From: Methylobacterium marchantiae
Lineage (GTDB): Bacteria > Pseudomonadota > Alphaproteobacteria > Rhizobiales > Beijerinckiaceae
Length of the DNA: 64,000 nt
NCBI RefSeq assembly: GCF_022179405.1
Contig: NZ_BPQT01000016.1
Location: 62,001 to 126,000 of the forward strand
Direction: 5' to 3'
Shown here in pieces: positions 21,336 through 31,512 of the stretch. The number at the start of each line of letters is the position of its first letter. Position 1 is the first letter of the stretch. The notes beneath the pieces are model-generated. The model ran no database searches. It was given only the letters and a program-made list of their open reading frames with translations, and had not been told where the DNA came from. The position numbers and the translations under genes were made by a program.

Positions 21336-24209
21336 ATGACACCTATCCGTCGATTGAGGCTTGCTGCGGCGGGCGAGAGAGATTGGCCGGCGCCGATCGC
21401 CGCAGTCGCATCGTTCGTCGGAACCATCCGCGGCCGAATTCTGATCGCCTTCCTCATCATGAGCACGATCACCGGTGCGCTCGGATTGTCGGCGGCGTCC
21501 GGCATTCGCCGGGCCGACGAGCTCGTCAGCCGGACCTTCGACCGGTCGCTCATGTCGATCAACTATGCCCGTGCCGCCGCGGCCGATTTCGCGAACATGC
21601 GCTCGGTCGATTCCCGGCGACGGATGAGCGCCGACCCCGCCGTGAGGGCGCAGCTCGACGGCCGGCTCGAAACCCTTCGCCGCCTGTTCAGCGAGGATCT
21701 CGCCGTGGCGGTGGAGCGCGCCCAGTCGAGCCGCGCCACCCTCGCCGCCGGGGCCGTGGAACGGGCCGTGAGGGATTGGGACGCCGCGCGCTCCGCCCTC
21801 GCCGGTCGCGAGGCCCGGGAGGCCGACTGGGCGGAAGCCGATCGGCACGCCGCGGAGGTGGAGGAGCATCTCGACCTCTTCATCAACCACACCGCCGGCG
21901 ACGGCTTCGTCTACCGGCAGCAGGCCCGGGCCGTCGTCGCCCGCGAGACCCAGATCAACCTCGTCGGTACGCTGCTCGCGCTGGCGATGTCGGCCTCGGT
22001 CGCCTGGCTCCTGGCCCGGCGCATCATGCGGCCGGTGGCGGATGCGTCCATGGTCGCCTCGCGGATCGCCGCCGGCGATCTCAGCGTGACGATCCCGCCC
22101 GGCAGCGCCGACGAACTCGGCGCCCTCCTCGCGTCCATGGGAGTCATGCGCGACAACATCCGGCGGGCCATGGAGCAGGAGGTCGCCCAGCGGCTCTCGG
22201 CGGAGGCGCATCTCGCCGACGCCCTCGAAACCTCCCTCGAAGGCATCGTCGTCGTCGACGAAGCCGGCCGCATCGCGCTCATCAACGGGCAGGCGGAGGA
22301 TTTCCTCGGATTCCGTCAGGGGACCCGGCCGCAGGACATGTCGATCGCCCGCGTCGCAGAGGAGGGCAACGAGCTCGCCCGCACTCTCCTCTCCAACGAC
22401 GACGACCGGACGACTCCGCGCGAGACGCAGCTCTCCGACGGTCGCTGGCTCCGGATCAGCCGCAGCCGGACCCGCACCGGCGGCTACATTGCCGTCTGCA
22501 GCGACATCACCCTGTTGAAGGTCCAGGAGGCGCGTCTCCAATCGACCAACCTTCGCCTCGACACGGCGCTCGACAACATGTCCCAGGGCCTGTGCCTGTT
22601 CGATGCGGATGGGCGCCTCACCGTCGTCAACCGGCGCTATTGCGAGCTGTTCGATCTCGCGCCGGACGACCTGCTCCTCGGCAGCCATTACCACGAGGTG
22701 GCATCCCGCCACCTGAGATCGGCGGATGAAGGCATGGTCTTCGAGGTCGAGGGCCGTGCGATCTCGGCCGTCGGCTCGGGTTTCCGCCAGTTGAACAGCG
22801 GGCGCGTCGTGGCGATCACCCACAAGCCCGTGGCCGGCGGCGGCATGGTCGCCACCTATGAGGACGTGACCGAACGCCGGCAGGCCGATGCCCGCATCGC
22901 CTTCATGGCCCGCCACGACGTCCTGACCGGCCTGCCCAACCGCGCCATGTTCGGCGAGCGGATCGAGGAGGCCCTGGCCCATCTCGTGCGCGGCGGCATG
23001 TTCGCCGTGCTCTGCCTCGATCTCGACCGCTTCAAGGAGGTCAACGACACCCTCGGTCATCCCGTGGGCGACGATCTCCTCAAGGCGGTGGGCAACCGCC
23101 TGCGCGCCTGCCTTCGCGAGATCGACACCGTGGCGCGGCTCGGCGGCGACGAATTCGCCATCATCCTCACGGGCGTCGCCCGGCCGGAGGAGGCCGCCAT
23201 CCTGGCCCGGCGGATCGTCGAGGTGCTGAGCGCCCCCTACGAGATCGAGGGCCAGCGCGTCGCGGTCGGCGTCAGCATCGGCATCTGCCTCGCACCGGGG
23301 GACGGCACCAGCTGCGAAAAGCTCCTCAAGAATGCCGACGTCGCTCTCTACCGCGCCAAGGCCGACGGGCGCGGGACCTGGCGCTTCTTCGAGGCGGAGA
23401 TGGACATCCGGCTCCAGGCCCGCCGCGCCCTCGAACTCGACCTGCGCGAGGCGGTGACGCAGGGCGCCTTCGAGCTGTTCTACCAGCCGATCTACGACTT
23501 CCAGGGGCACCGCGTCGGCGGGTTCGAGGCGCTGATGCGGTGGCGCCACCCCGAGCGCGGGCTCGTCCCCCCGGGCGAGTTCATCACCGTGGCCGAGGAG
23601 ATCGGCCTGATCGTCGATCTCGGCGCCTGGGCCCTGCGGACGGCCTGCACCGAGGCCATGCGCTGGCCCGATGGGATCAGGGTCGCGGTCAACGTCTCGG
23701 TGGCCCAGTTTCGCGACGGCACCATCATCCAATCCGTCAAGGAGGCGTTGAGCCTGAGCCGGCTTCCGGCGGCCCGGCTCGAGCTCGAGATCACGGAAAC
23801 GGTCCTGCTCAAGGACAATGCCGCGACGCTCGCGACCTTGCATGCGCTGCGCCGGCTCGGCGTCAGGATCGCGATGGACGATTTCGGCACGGGCTACTCG
23901 TCGCTGAGCTACCTGCGCAGCTTCCCCTTCGACAAGATCAAGATCGACCAGTCGTTCGTGCGCGACCTCACCGACGCCGACGAATCCGCGTTCATCGTCC
24001 GCGCCGTGATCGGCCTCGGCCTCAGCCTGCGCATGCGCACCACCGGCGAGGGCATCGAGACGGCCACGCAGTTCGAGCGCCTACGGAAGGAGGGCTGCGA
24101 CGAGGGCCAGGGCTACTTCATCGGCCGCCCCCAGCCCGCCGACAGCATCCCGGCGGTGCTGGAGCGCCTGTCGGTGCCCCGTGCCTTGGTCAAGCAGGCC
24201 GTCGCCTGA
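21336..24209 (+). CDS. GGDEF/EAL cyclic-di-GMP enzyme with HAMP and PAS
   Basis: 957 aa. TM1 (about residues 32-55) and TM2 (about 208-228) flank a helical sensory domain of about 150 residues. A HAMP segment (RRIMRPVADASMVASRIA), two PAS regions (about 300-380 and 400-500), a GGDEF domain and an EAL domain follow. LGGDEFAII is intact and preceded by REID five residues earlier, an allosteric I-site. The EAL domain has FEALMRW and DDFGTGYSS. Both diguanylate cyclase and phosphodiesterase activities are therefore possible. It is convergent with pufC at the PGC edge. Confidence 0.93.
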   Translation: MTPIRRLRLAAAGERDWPAPIAAVASFVGTIRGRILIAFLIMSTITGALGLSAASGIRRADELVSRTFDRSLMSINYARAAAADFANMRSVDSRRRMSADPAVRAQLDGRLETLRRLFSEDLAVAVERAQSSRATLAAGAVERAVRDWDAARSALAGREAREADWAEADRHAAEVEEHLDLFINHTAGDGFVYRQQARAVVARETQINLVGTLLALAMSASVAWLLARRIMRPVADASMVASRIAAGDLSVTIPPGSADELGALLASMGVMRDNIRRAMEQEVAQRLSAEAHLADALETSLEGIVVVDEAGRIALINGQAEDFLGFRQGTRPQDMSIARVAEEGNELARTLLSNDDDRTTPRETQLSDGRWLRISRSRTRTGGYIAVCSDITLLKVQEARLQSTNLRLDTALDNMSQGLCLFDADGRLTVVNRRYCELFDLAPDDLLLGSHYHEVASRHLRSADEGMVFEVEGRAISAVGSGFRQLNSGRVVAITHKPVAGGGMVATYEDVTERRQADARIAFMARHDVLTGLPNRAMFGERIEEALAHLVRGGMFAVLCLDLDRFKEVNDTLGHPVGDDLLKAVGNRLRACLREIDTVARLGGDEFAIILTGVARPEEAAILARRIVEVLSAPYEIEGQRVAVGVSIGICLAPGDGTSCEKLLKNADVALYRAKADGRGTWRFFEAEMDIRLQARRALELDLREAVTQGAFELFYQPIYDFQGHRVGGFEALMRWRHPERGLVPPGEFITVAEEIGLIVDLGAWALRTACTEAMRWPDGIRVAVNVSVAQFRDGTIIQSVKEALSLSRLPAARLELEITETVLLKDNAATLATLHALRRLGVRIAMDDFGTGYSSLSYLRSFPFDKIKIDQSFVRDLTDADESAFIVRAVIGLGLSLRMRTTGEGIETATQFERLRKEGCDEGQGYFIGRPQPADSIPAVLERLSVPRALVKQAVA

Positions 24210-24359
24210 CGGACAAACGATACCGAGCCTCGGTCGAGTGTGACACGTCGGGGCTTGCCCGCACGACCGCGCGGCGGCGGCCATCCGCCGGGCTTCATTC
24301 AGGGAGTCCGACCTACGGGTCGGGGCTCACTGAGACTTGCTATGACCTCACACAAACAC

Positions 24360-24389
24360 GAAGGGCCGGTCTCGAAAGACCGGCCCTTC
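24360..24389. terminator. Bidirectional terminator hairpin
   Basis: A perfect 13-bp stem with a CGAA loop (GAAGGGCCGGTCT / AGACCGGCCCTTC). It lies between the convergent GGDEF/EAL gene and pufC, 36 bp after the pufC stop. T-rich flanks on both sides are modest. It very likely ends the bchC-puf superoperon and may also end the gene on the plus strand. Confidence 0.8.
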
Positions 24390-24425
24390 GTTCGTTCGTG
24401 GGTTCCGGTTCGTCCGGTCGACGCC

Positions 24426-25544
24426 CTATTGCGGGGCTGGTACCGGGGTCGGCGCGGGAGCCGTCGGCGCGGGCTCCGCCGCCGGTGCGGTCTCCGCCGC
24501 GCCCGCGACCTCTGTGGATTTGGCGAGGGCGGGATAGGGTTCGATCACCTGGGCGCCGTTGAGGGGCTTGCTCTGGCCGTTATGGCAGGTGGTGCAATTC
24601 ACCTTCGGTGCATCGCCGAGGACGCCGAGCCGGGCCGCCGGGAAGGTCGAGGTCAGCGGCTCGAGATAGTTGCCGTTGAGGTCCCGCACCATCCGGATGC
24701 CGTGCCAGGCGGTGGTGCGCTGAGGCGTGCTCTGCGACCAGTTCGAGATCGCCCGGGTGTTGTGGCAGAAGGTGCAGTTGACGCCGAGCCCCTCCGACAT
24801 GTGGATCATCAGGCCGTAGGTCTTCTCCGCGTCCTGGATCGGCTTGCCCTTGGTGGTGGGCAGCGCCGTCGTGGCGTTCACCCGGATGGCGTTGTTGTCG
24901 ATGTTCTTGTCGGCGAGATACTCGGTGAGCGTGTCGTAGGGCAGCGAGCTGAGGCCCACCGAGGGCGAGGCCATGTTCTGCCCGTTGTTGCGGGGAACGA
25001 AGCCGGACGTGTGGTTCGGTCCCGGATTGGTGAACCAGATATTGGCCGGCACCGGCTGCCCGCGATGGCAGGTGAAGCAGGTCACGCCGGTCCCGCCCAC
25101 ATGCTTCTCCTTCCAGTTGGTGTTGATGGCTTGCGTCATCTGCAGCATCCGCCGGGCGACCTTTTTCTGGTAGAGGCTGTCGTCCGCCATGTTCTCGGTG
25201 TTGTGGCAGTAGGTGCAGCCCTGTTCCGGGCTGACCCACTCGGTCATCGAGGTCATCAGGCGGTTGAACTCGTTGACGCTGACGTTCTTGAGGACCTGGA
25301 CGTTCTCGTAGGTCGCGCCCGCCAGTTCCTCGCCGGGCTCGGCCGGGTCCGCCGGTGCCGGGGCGAGATTGGCGTCCTTGGCGGCGGCGACCCCGGCGCG
25401 GGTATGGATCTGGTCCATCCCCGTGCCGCGAAAGCCGTTCTGGGTGGTCTGGAGCGGCGGGCGGACCCAGCCGGACGTGCCGAACATCGCGATGGTGAGG
25501 AAGAAGGCGATCGAGGCGCCGAGAACTGTGAAGAACGTCTTCAT
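24426..25544 (-). CDS. pufC: Photosynthetic reaction centre tetraheme cytochrome c subunit
   Basis: A 372-aa periplasmic cytochrome that re-reduces the special-pair bacteriochlorophyll. Four CxxCH heme sites start at residues 110, 156, 257 and 317, and Met ligands lie in the helices before them. The N-terminal helix (residues 5-22) should anchor it. I see no lipobox cysteine after it, so the diacylglycerol anchor of some PufC proteins is probably absent. The C-terminal 25 residues are Ala/Pro-rich. The ATG overlaps the pufM stop by 4 nt. It is the last gene before the terminator. Confidence 0.97.
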   Translation of the reverse strand: MKTFFTVLGASIAFFLTIAMFGTSGWVRPPLQTTQNGFRGTGMDQIHTRAGVAAAKDANLAPAPADPAEPGEELAGATYENVQVLKNVSVNEFNRLMTSMTEWVSPEQGCTYCHNTENMADDSLYQKKVARRMLQMTQAINTNWKEKHVGGTGVTCFTCHRGQPVPANIWFTNPGPNHTSGFVPRNNGQNMASPSVGLSSLPYDTLTEYLADKNIDNNAIRVNATTALPTTKGKPIQDAEKTYGLMIHMSEGLGVNCTFCHNTRAISNWSQSTPQRTTAWHGIRMVRDLNGNYLEPLTSTFPAARLGVLGDAPKVNCTTCHNGQSKPLNGAQVIEPYPALAKSTEVAGAAETAPAAEPAPTAPAPTPVPAPQ

Positions 25545-26518
25545 GGGACTACCCCCGGCGCGGTCAAGGGATCGACGATCGGCGCGTAGACCTGCGGATA
25601 GGACGGGGCGACGCCGTGCTTGACCGCCCAGAGATACCAATTGTCCACCACCGTGCCGGTGAGCAGGATGCCGATGCCGCCGGTCAGCGTGGTCAGGACC
25701 GCGAACCACCAGGCCCAGCGATGGATCGATTCCATCGTGGCGTTGAAGCCCATGGTCCAGCGCCAGAACAGGGCGGCGCGCTCGGTGGCGGTGCCGCGGT
25801 CGACGATCTGGTCGATCTCGCGCTCGCCGCCGAAGCGGCTCACCGCCAGGATGGTCGCGCCATGCATCGCGAAGAGCAGCGTCGACCCGTAGAGGAAGAC
25901 GATCGAGAGCATGTGGAACGGGTTGTAGAAGAGGTTGCCGTAGCGGAGCGAGAAGGCGGCGGTCCAGTCGAGATGCGGGAAGATGCCGAAGGGGACCGCC
26001 TCGCTCCACGAACCCATCAGGATCGGGCGGATGAAGCCGAGCACCAGGTAGAGCCAGATGGCGCTGGCGAAGGCCCAGGGCACGTGGGTGCCCAGACCGA
26101 GCGCCCTGGCGCGGCGGTAGAGACGCACCCACCACAGCAGGATCGAGGCGGTGAGGAAGAAGCCGGCGATGAGCCACCAGCCGCCTTCCTGCAGGGGCGG
26201 CAGGATCTTGAGGCCGTATTGCGGTCGCGGCGGCTCGAGAGCGAGCCAGGGCAGCTGGCGCACGAACTGGACCGGATCCCAGTTCACCGAGGCCAGCATG
26301 TTGAGGCCGACGATCTCGAAGGCGATCAGGAAGCAGACGGCCGACAGCGCACCGAGATACCCGATATAGATCGGCCCGACCTGGGCGTTGCCGAAGAGAC
26401 CGAACAGGTAGCTGTGGAACGGTTTGCCCCAGCGGCGGTCGACATCGACGGGGACGCCGAGCTCCGGGATGGTGGAGCGGACTTGGACCTCGGTGAAGAT
26501 GTTCTGGTAATAGGCCAT
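25541..26518 (-). CDS. pufM: Reaction centre M subunit
   Basis: 325 aa, five transmembrane helices. It binds bacteriochlorophylls, quinone QA and the non-heme iron with Puf[23 protein letters not shown] contains the conserved His residues for bacteriochlorophyll, AMHGATIL and [11 protein letters not shown] the iron ligands, and the loop EREIDQ the iron-ligating Glu. The true start is MAYYQNIF, since the longer frame upstream merely reads through the pufL region. It lies 17 bp after pufL and overlaps pufC by 4 nt. Confidence 0.98.
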   Translation of the reverse strand: MAYYQNIFTEVQVRSTIPELGVPVDVDRRWGKPFHSYLFGLFGNAQVGPIYIGYLGALSAVCFLIAFEIVGLNMLASVNWDPVQFVRQLPWLALEPPRPQYGLKILPPLQEGGWWLIAGFFLTASILLWWVRLYRRARALGLGTHVPWAFASAIWLYLVLGFIRPILMGSWSEAVPFGIFPHLDWTAAFSLRYGNLFYNPFHMLSIVFLYGSTLLFAMHGATILAVSRFGGEREIDQIVDRGTATERAALFWRWTMGFNATMESIHRWAWWFAVLTTLTGGIGILLTGTVVDNWYLWAVKHGVAPSYPQVYAPIVDPLTAPGVVP

Positions 26519-26535
26519 GATCCTCGTGCCCCCCT

Positions 26536-27360
26536 CTAGCGCCAGACCGGGAGATTGAGCCACCAGCCCCACCATTCCGGCCAGCCACGGGTCCAGAACG
26601 GGCCGCTGATGATGATGCAGACCGCGCTCCAGAAGCCCGCCGAGAGGGCGAGAAACAGGCCGAGCCGGTGGATGCCCAGCGTGCCGATGGAGTAGCCGAT
26701 CGTGTCGCGGAAGAATGTGTCTTCGTGCTCGGGCGTCTTGACCACCTCGCCCTTGGGCGGGTTGGTGGCCGAGAGGATCAGCGCGCCGTGCAGCGAAAGG
26801 GCGAAGGTCGTCGTGAAGAAGAACGACACCGCCAGCATGTGCGCCGGATTGTAGTGGAAGTGCAGGTACTGGTAGCCGGTATTCGACACCCAATCGAGGT
26901 GCGAGAGGATGCCGTAGGGAAAGCCGTGGCCCCAGGCGCCCATCAGGAACGGCCGGATCACCACCAGCGAGACATAGGCGAAGATCGCCACCGAGAAGGC
27001 GAAGGGCACGTGATAGCCGATGCCGAGCTTGCGGCAGATCTCGACCTCGCGCAGGGCCCAGGAGACGAAGGAGCCCACGGCGCAGAAGGTGATGATCTGC
27101 CAGAGGCCGCCCTCCTTGAGGGGAGCCAGCGCCAGCCCGTATTTGAGGTCGGGCGGCGCGATGTTGATCTGCCAGATGTTCCAGGTCGGCCCCAGAGCCG
27201 CACCGTAGATGATCAGCGCGGTGCCGAGCACCGAGAAGAACAGGGTCGTGACGCCGAAGAACCCGACGTAGAACGGTCCGACCCAGAAATCGAACAGGTC
27301 GCCGCCCAACAGCGTGCCGCCGCGGACGCGGTATTTTCGTTCGAAACTCAGCATCGCCAT
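26536..27360 (-). CDS. pufL: Reaction centre L subunit
   Basis: 274 aa, five transmembrane helices. The start [17 protein letters not shown] matches the highly conserved PufL N-terminus. [19 protein letters not shown] carries bacteriochlorophyll-binding histidines, [11 protein letters not shown] and [12 protein letters not shown] carry iron ligands, and the C-terminus is tryptophan-rich ([14 protein letters not shown]). It forms the charge-separating core with PufM and PuhA. A GC-rich hairpin lies in the 149-bp gap between pufA and this gene. Confidence 0.98.
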   Translation of the reverse strand: MAMLSFERKYRVRGGTLLGGDLFDFWVGPFYVGFFGVTTLFFSVLGTALIIYGAALGPTWNIWQINIAPPDLKYGLALAPLKEGGLWQIITFCAVGSFVSWALREVEICRKLGIGYHVPFAFSVAIFAYVSLVVIRPFLMGAWGHGFPYGILSHLDWVSNTGYQYLHFHYNPAHMLAVSFFFTTTFALSLHGALILSATNPPKGEVVKTPEHEDTFFRDTIGYSIGTLGIHRLGLFLALSAGFWSAVCIIISGPFWTRGWPEWWGWWLNLPVWR

Positions 27361-27459
27361 CGCGAATACCTCCCGGCTTCACCGTCACGTTTTTCGATTG
27401 TTGCGTGAGCGGGCGGAGGCCGGTCGAGCCGCCGTTCCGCCCGCGAAGGGTCGACGGTC

Positions 27460-27481
27460 CCCTCTCCCCGGAGGGAGAGGG
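27460..27481 (-). promoter_or_regulatory. pufA-pufL intercistronic hairpin
   Basis: Perfect 9-bp arms CCCTCTCCC/GGGAGAGGG around a 4-nt loop. In other purple bacteria, hairpins at this junction protect the pufBA segment from 3' decay and raise LH1 over reaction-centre protein. The position fits that known role. The arm sequence also matches the palindromic repeat family found elsewhere in this cluster, so it may have originated from that repeat. Confidence 0.65.
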
Positions 27482-27509
27482 AGCCTTGCCGGGCCCGTGT
27501 CCCGCCCGG

Positions 27510-27698
27510 TCAGGCGGGCATCGAAGGCAGCACGAGCGAGTGCGCGTTCGCCGCCTTGGCCGCTTTGGGTCCTTCGAGCCAGTTGAACCGGTCGGTGCTG
27601 AGCAAGATGAAGTGGATCAGCAGCGCCAGGATGAACAGGAAGGTGAAGAGCGCCACCAGGGTGCGGCGCGGATCGAAGAGAAGCCAGACCTTGTGCAT
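27510..27698 (-). CDS. pufA: Light-harvesting 1 alpha subunit
   Basis: 62 aa, a single transmembrane helix. [18 protein letters not shown] is the typical LH1-alpha N-terminus, and the His in [16 protein letters not shown] ligates bacteriochlorophyll. The C-terminal extension is Ala-rich. It pairs with PufB to build the LH1 ring round the reaction centre. It follows pufB by 13 bp. Confidence 0.97.
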   Translation of the reverse strand: MHKVWLLFDPRRTLVALFTFLFILALLIHFILLSTDRFNWLEGPKAAKAANAHSLVLPSMPA

Positions 27699-27711
27699 GG
27701 TGCGTTCCTCC

Positions 27712-27939
27712 TCAGGAGATCATCGAGACGAGGCCGTGCGCGGCGCTCGTGACGGTGTCGAGGGCGGCATAGCCCTTCGGGCCGGGCAGCCACGGGCGCC
27801 ACATCCAGACGAGGATATGAGCGACCACGGCGATCGCCGTGAAGATGATGAAGCTCGTCAGGAAGATCGCGTGGAACTCCTTGGCCTCCGGTTCGGTCAG
27901 CCCGGACAGGCTGCTTGCTTTGTCGATCCCACTGGACAT
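27712..27939 (-). CDS. pufB: Light-harvesting 1 beta subunit
   Basis: 75 aa. An acidic N-terminus with [18 protein letters not shown] precedes one membrane helix, where [18 protein letters not shown] contains the bacteriochlorophyll-binding His and the conserved Trp cluster. The C-terminal tail of about 18 residues ([19 protein letters not shown]) is somewhat longer than in short LH1-beta proteins. It is the first structural gene after pufQ. Confidence 0.97.
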   Translation of the reverse strand: MSSGIDKASSLSGLTEPEAKEFHAIFLTSFIIFTAIAVVAHILVWMWRPWLPGPKGYAALDTVTSAAHGLVSMIS

Positions 27940-27963
27940 CGGTTGAACCTCCGCTTTGGTCTG

Positions 27964-28023
27964 GCCGCGCTCGACGGAGCGCGGCGGGTGAGGTCGCGAC
28001 CGCCTTCGGGCGGCGCTCGCGAC
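27964..28023 (-). promoter_or_regulatory. Two strong hairpins between pufQ and pufB
   Basis: Hairpin 1, 27964-27985, has 9-bp arms (GCCGCGCTC/GAGCGCGGC) with loop GACG. Hairpin 2, 27993-28023, has outer arms GTCGCGA/TCGCGAC and inner arms CCGCC/GGCGG, a 4-nt loop and a 3-nt bulge. They fill most of the 153-bp gap. They probably act as a processing or stabilising 5' structure of the pufBA mRNA, and partial attenuation after pufQ is the alternative. Confidence 0.55.
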
Positions 28024-28092
28024 GGTCGGTCCCTCGCCTCTTCGGACGGGAGATCGGTCGGGACGGGAGACGGGCTCCGATCCCGGAAAACG

Positions 28093-28350
28093 TCAGCCCA
28101 TGAACACGAAGGGGATCGCGGACACGGCCATGCCCTTGGCTTCGCCGAACACCGAGCGCCGGGCGACGAGACCGTGGCCGACCGGCGACCGCGCCGGGAC
28201 GAGGCGCTGGAGCGCCGCCGCAGCGAGGAAGAACGGATAGGTCGCCACGAGGAGGAGGCGGAACTGGAGCTCGTGCCGCTGCAGGCGCGACGTCGGACGC
28301 GACGGGCCGGGGCGGGACATGATCGAGGGGGAAATGGTCGAAGACTGCAT
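28093..28350 (-). CDS. pufQ: PufQ, bacteriochlorophyll/puf complex assembly factor
   Basis: 85 aa with one central hydrophobic helix (FRLLLVATYPFFLAAAAL) preceded by a basic region (SRLQRHELQF) and followed by a conserved-looking polar tail. The length, the position between bchZ and pufB, and the layout match PufQ, a small membrane protein required for normal bacteriochlorophyll formation in Rhodobacter. The start at 28350 is decided by AGGAG 9 nt upstream. An alternative ATG lies 10 codons in. Sequence conservation in PufQ is low, so the call rests partly on synteny. Confidence 0.8.
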   Translation of the reverse strand: MQSSTISPSIMSRPGPSRPTSRLQRHELQFRLLLVATYPFFLAAAALQRLVPARSPVGHGLVARRSVFGEAKGMAVSAIPFVFMG

Positions 28351-28463
28351 GGCGGAGATCTCCTGTCCGCAATCCGCGGCGGTCGGCCTCGCGAGGAGGC
28401 CGGTTCTCGGCGGAAACGGCGCCGCGCCGCTCCAGCCTGAAAGAGGATGAGAAGTCGGGACGC

Positions 28464-29930
28464 TCATGCCGCCGCTCCCAGTGACAGGCCGGCATGGGCA
28501 CGCTCGACCCGGGATGAGCTGACGCGCTCCTCGCCGGCATGGCGGGCGGCCCGCTCGGCCGCGTCGCGCAGGCGCTTGGCCACCGAGATCCGCACCAGCA
28601 CCGGATGCGTCTCGACGAGGTCGTCGAGGAGGGCGCGGGCGGCCTCGTCCCAGGGCAGCTCGCGGTGGAAGCGCGCCGGTGTCGCCTCGACCTGATCCAT
28701 GTCGCGGGCGAGCGGCAGGATGTGGAAGAGCATGTCGAACAGGGCGTTGCAGACTTCCTGAACGAGGTAGGTCGCGCCCGAGAACCCCATGAACGGCGTG
28801 CCGGTATGGCGGCGGATGATGGCGCCGGGGAAGGAGGCGGGGACGAACACCGCCCGCGAACCGCATTCGGCCGCGTACATGCGCTCGTTGAAGGAGCCGA
28901 ACAGGACCAGCGGCGGGTTGGCCTTGATCTGCGCCCGTACGGCGGCGTTGTCGGTCTTGGCGCCGGGCTGGCGCGAGATCGCGAAATTGCAGGGCAGGCC
29001 CATCTCGTCTTCGAGGAAGCGGCGCACGCCCCGCGCATAGGTGTCGGAGGCGACGATGCCGAAGCTCGCGGTCCCGAAGAAGTCCTGGGTCACCGAGCGC
29101 CACAGGTCCCAGACCGGCTTGATCGTGGTGTGGCGCTCGCGCTCCATGAAGGGCTCCGGATCGAGGCCGAGGATCTCGCCGAGCTTGCGCAGGAACTTGG
29201 TGGTGGCGTGAAGGCCGATGGGCGCCTGCAGGTAGGGCCGCTCCAGGCTCTCGCAGAGCAGCCGGCCGAACTCGCGGTAGAGGCAGATATTGGCGTCCGC
29301 GTTCACGAGCTTGGGCACGTCGGCGAGGTGCGAACCCAGCGGAAAGGCGAGGTTCACCTCGGCGCCGATTCCCTCCACCAGGCGGCGGATCTCGGCGAGG
29401 TCCGAGGGCATGTTGAAGGTGCCGTAGGCCGGGCCGATGATGTTGACCCGGGGCTTCTCGCCGGCCTTGCGCTCGGGCCGGGCCGGGATGCCCTTCTTGG
29501 CGAATTTCCGGGCGCCGTATTCCTGCCAGAGCCAGGACATCGCCCGGTCGGCGGTCTGCCACTGGTCCTCGTCGATGGTGCGCGGCAGGAAGCGCTGGAG
29601 GTTGGTGCCCTCCGGGGTCACGCCGCCGCCGATCATCTCGGCGATGGAGCCTGTGACGACGACGCTTGGCATGCCCGGATCGAGGGTGGCATGCGCCCGC
29701 TTCATCGCGGCCTCGGTACCGTGGCGGCCGAGCTCCTCTTCCGCCAGCCCTGTGACCACGATGGGCAATTCGTGCGGCGGCAGGGCGTCGGTGTAGTGCA
29801 GCACCGAGGTGACCGGCAGGTTCTCGCAGCCCACGGGACCGTCGATGACGACCTGCAATCCCTTGATGGCGGTGAAGACGTAGACGGCGCCCCAGTAGCC
29901 GCCGGCCCGGTCGTGATCGAGGACGAGCAT
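28464..29930 (-). CDS. bchZ: Chlorophyllide a reductase subunit Z
   Basis: 488 aa, nitrogenase MoFe-beta-like subunit. With BchY it forms the catalytic core that reduces ring B of chlorophyllide a, driven by Bch[23 protein letters not shown] contains the cluster-region cysteine, and [21 protein letters not shown] is characteristic. The ATG overlaps the bchY stop by 1 nt. A 113-bp gap with no gene follows before pufQ. Confidence 0.97.
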   Translation of the reverse strand: MLVLDHDRAGGYWGAVYVFTAIKGLQVVIDGPVGCENLPVTSVLHYTDALPPHELPIVVTGLAEEELGRHGTEAAMKRAHATLDPGMPSVVVTGSIAEMIGGGVTPEGTNLQRFLPRTIDEDQWQTADRAMSWLWQEYGARKFAKKGIPARPERKAGEKPRVNIIGPAYGTFNMPSDLAEIRRLVEGIGAEVNLAFPLGSHLADVPKLVNADANICLYREFGRLLCESLERPYLQAPIGLHATTKFLRKLGEILGLDPEPFMERERHTTIKPVWDLWRSVTQDFFGTASFGIVASDTYARGVRRFLEDEMGLPCNFAISRQPGAKTDNAAVRAQIKANPPLVLFGSFNERMYAAECGSRAVFVPASFPGAIIRRHTGTPFMGFSGATYLVQEVCNALFDMLFHILPLARDMDQVEATPARFHRELPWDEAARALLDDLVETHPVLVRISVAKRLRDAAERAARHAGEERVSSSRVERAHAGLSLGAAA

Positions 29931-31507
29931 CAGGCCATCTCCCCGATCGGATTGTGGCTGGGCTTGCCGCGCGTCGCCGAAGCCACGTTCTGGCGGACCT
30001 TCGGCACCTCTTCCCAGATTCCGGCGGCATGGCCCTCGCCGACCCCGTCGAAGAAGTCGCGCATGGCGTCGAAGCGGTGCTGGTTGCCGAGGGCGGCGTT
30101 GATCACCTTGGCGAGCGAGCCGGCGCCGGCGACGCCCATGAGCGGACGGGCGGAGATCAGGTTGGTGAAGTAGAGGGCGGGGACCGCCAGTTCCTTGGCC
30201 GCCTGCACCACCGGCGTGGTGCCGATGGCGAGATCCGGACGGAACTCGCGCATGGCGGAGAGGTCGTCCTCGAGGGAGGCGCGGTAGCGCACCGTGACGC
30301 CGCGCGCCTCGAGCCAGTCGCGGTCGGCCTCGGAATAGGGCGTGCGCGGGCAGGCGGTGCCGACGTAGCGCAGGTCCGCGCCGCTCTCGACGAGGAGCCG
30401 GCCCACCAGGAGTTCGGAGCCTTCGTAGCCCGAGAGCGTGATCCGGCCCTTGATCGGGGTGGCGGACAGCGCCCCCTTGATCATCGGGAGGAGCCTGTTC
30501 TTGGCGGCCTCCACCGTGGCGCGGGGAACCGCGCAGGCCTCGCCGATCCGGTCGAGCCAGTCGGCGGTGCCGTCATGGCCCACCGGGGCGGAGCCGACGA
30601 TGGGCCGGCCGGCGAGTTCGAACTCGCGCATGGAGGCGGTGTAGAAGGGATGGATCGCCGCCACCGCCGCGCAATCCAGCGCCGCGTAGAGCTCGCGCCA
30701 TTCGCGGGTCGGCACGACCGGTCCGGCGGCGAGGCCGAGCGGCTCCAGCAGGCCGCCGATCACCACCGGATCGGCCGGGAACATCTCGCCGAGCAGCGTC
30801 ACGGTGGGGCGCTCGGAGCGGCCGGCGCGGGGCGCCTGGACCGGACCCTGCTCGGCCTCGGTGCGGGCGAATTTCAGCATCGCCCCGGCGAGCACGTCCT
30901 TGGCCTCGGCATGGGTCGGGACCCCGAAGCCCGGCACGTCGATGCCGATGATGCGGACCCCGTCGATCTCCTTCGGCAGGAGCCGAAGCGGAACGCCGGA
31001 GGCGGTGGGGACGCAGAGGTTGATGATGACGACGGCGTCGTAATCGGCGGGCTTGGCCACCTCGAACACCGCCTCGCGGATGTCCTCGAACAGCTTGCCG
31101 GTGACCAGGGTCTCGGAGTTGAACGGCACGTAGCCGACGCTCCGCTTGGCCCCGTAGAAATGCGACGTGAAGGTGAGCCCGTAGACGCAGCAGGCCGAGC
31201 CGGAGAGGATCGTCGCCGTGCGGCGCATGCGCAGGCCGACGCGGAGCGAGCCGAAGGCCGGACACATGCTCTGGGGCTGGTCGTGCGGACCCTGCGGATA
31301 ATCCTTGGCGTATCGGTCGAGGGTCTCGCTCATGCCGGCGGCGTTGGCGGCGGCCTTCATCGCGTCCTTGCCGGCATGGCAGCCGAGGCCGTCGGTCTTG
31401 GTGGCGGCGAGGTTCACCGCCTCCGTCGGGACGGCGGCGGGAGCCGGGGTCGAGGCCGGTCGGTCCTTGCGGGCCCGAAGATCAGCGATGTCGAGAGAGA
31501 CGGCCAT
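29930..31507 (-). CDS. bchY: Chlorophyllide a reductase subunit Y
   Basis: 525 aa, nitrogenase-alpha-like subunit pairing with BchZ. Iron-sulphur cluster cysteines are seen in [12 protein letters not shown] and [12 protein letters not shown], and [18 protein letters not shown] is typical of the family. The start [14 protein letters not shown] was chosen because residues upstream in the same frame are Arg/Pro-rich read-through. It begins 5 bp after bchX, consistent with stoichiometric synthesis of the three reductase subunits. Confidence 0.97.
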   Translation of the reverse strand: MAVSLDIADLRARKDRPASTPAPAAVPTEAVNLAATKTDGLGCHAGKDAMKAAANAAGMSETLDRYAKDYPQGPHDQPQSMCPAFGSLRVGLRMRRTATILSGSACCVYGLTFTSHFYGAKRSVGYVPFNSETLVTGKLFEDIREAVFEVAKPADYDAVVIINLCVPTASGVPLRLLPKEIDGVRIIGIDVPGFGVPTHAEAKDVLAGAMLKFARTEAEQGPVQAPRAGRSERPTVTLLGEMFPADPVVIGGLLEPLGLAAGPVVPTREWRELYAALDCAAVAAIHPFYTASMREFELAGRPIVGSAPVGHDGTADWLDRIGEACAVPRATVEAAKNRLLPMIKGALSATPIKGRITLSGYEGSELLVGRLLVESGADLRYVGTACPRTPYSEADRDWLEARGVTVRYRASLEDDLSAMREFRPDLAIGTTPVVQAAKELAVPALYFTNLISARPLMGVAGAGSLAKVINAALGNQHRFDAMRDFFDGVGEGHAAGIWEEVPKVRQNVASATRGKPSHNPIGEMA

Positions 31508-31512
31508 GCGCG

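Noticed and set aside
25541-27388. Possible PufL-PufM or longer M-subunit fusion frame
   Set aside because: The upstream part is out of frame with pufL and shows no similarity. pufM starts at MAYYQNIF with pufL intact beside it.
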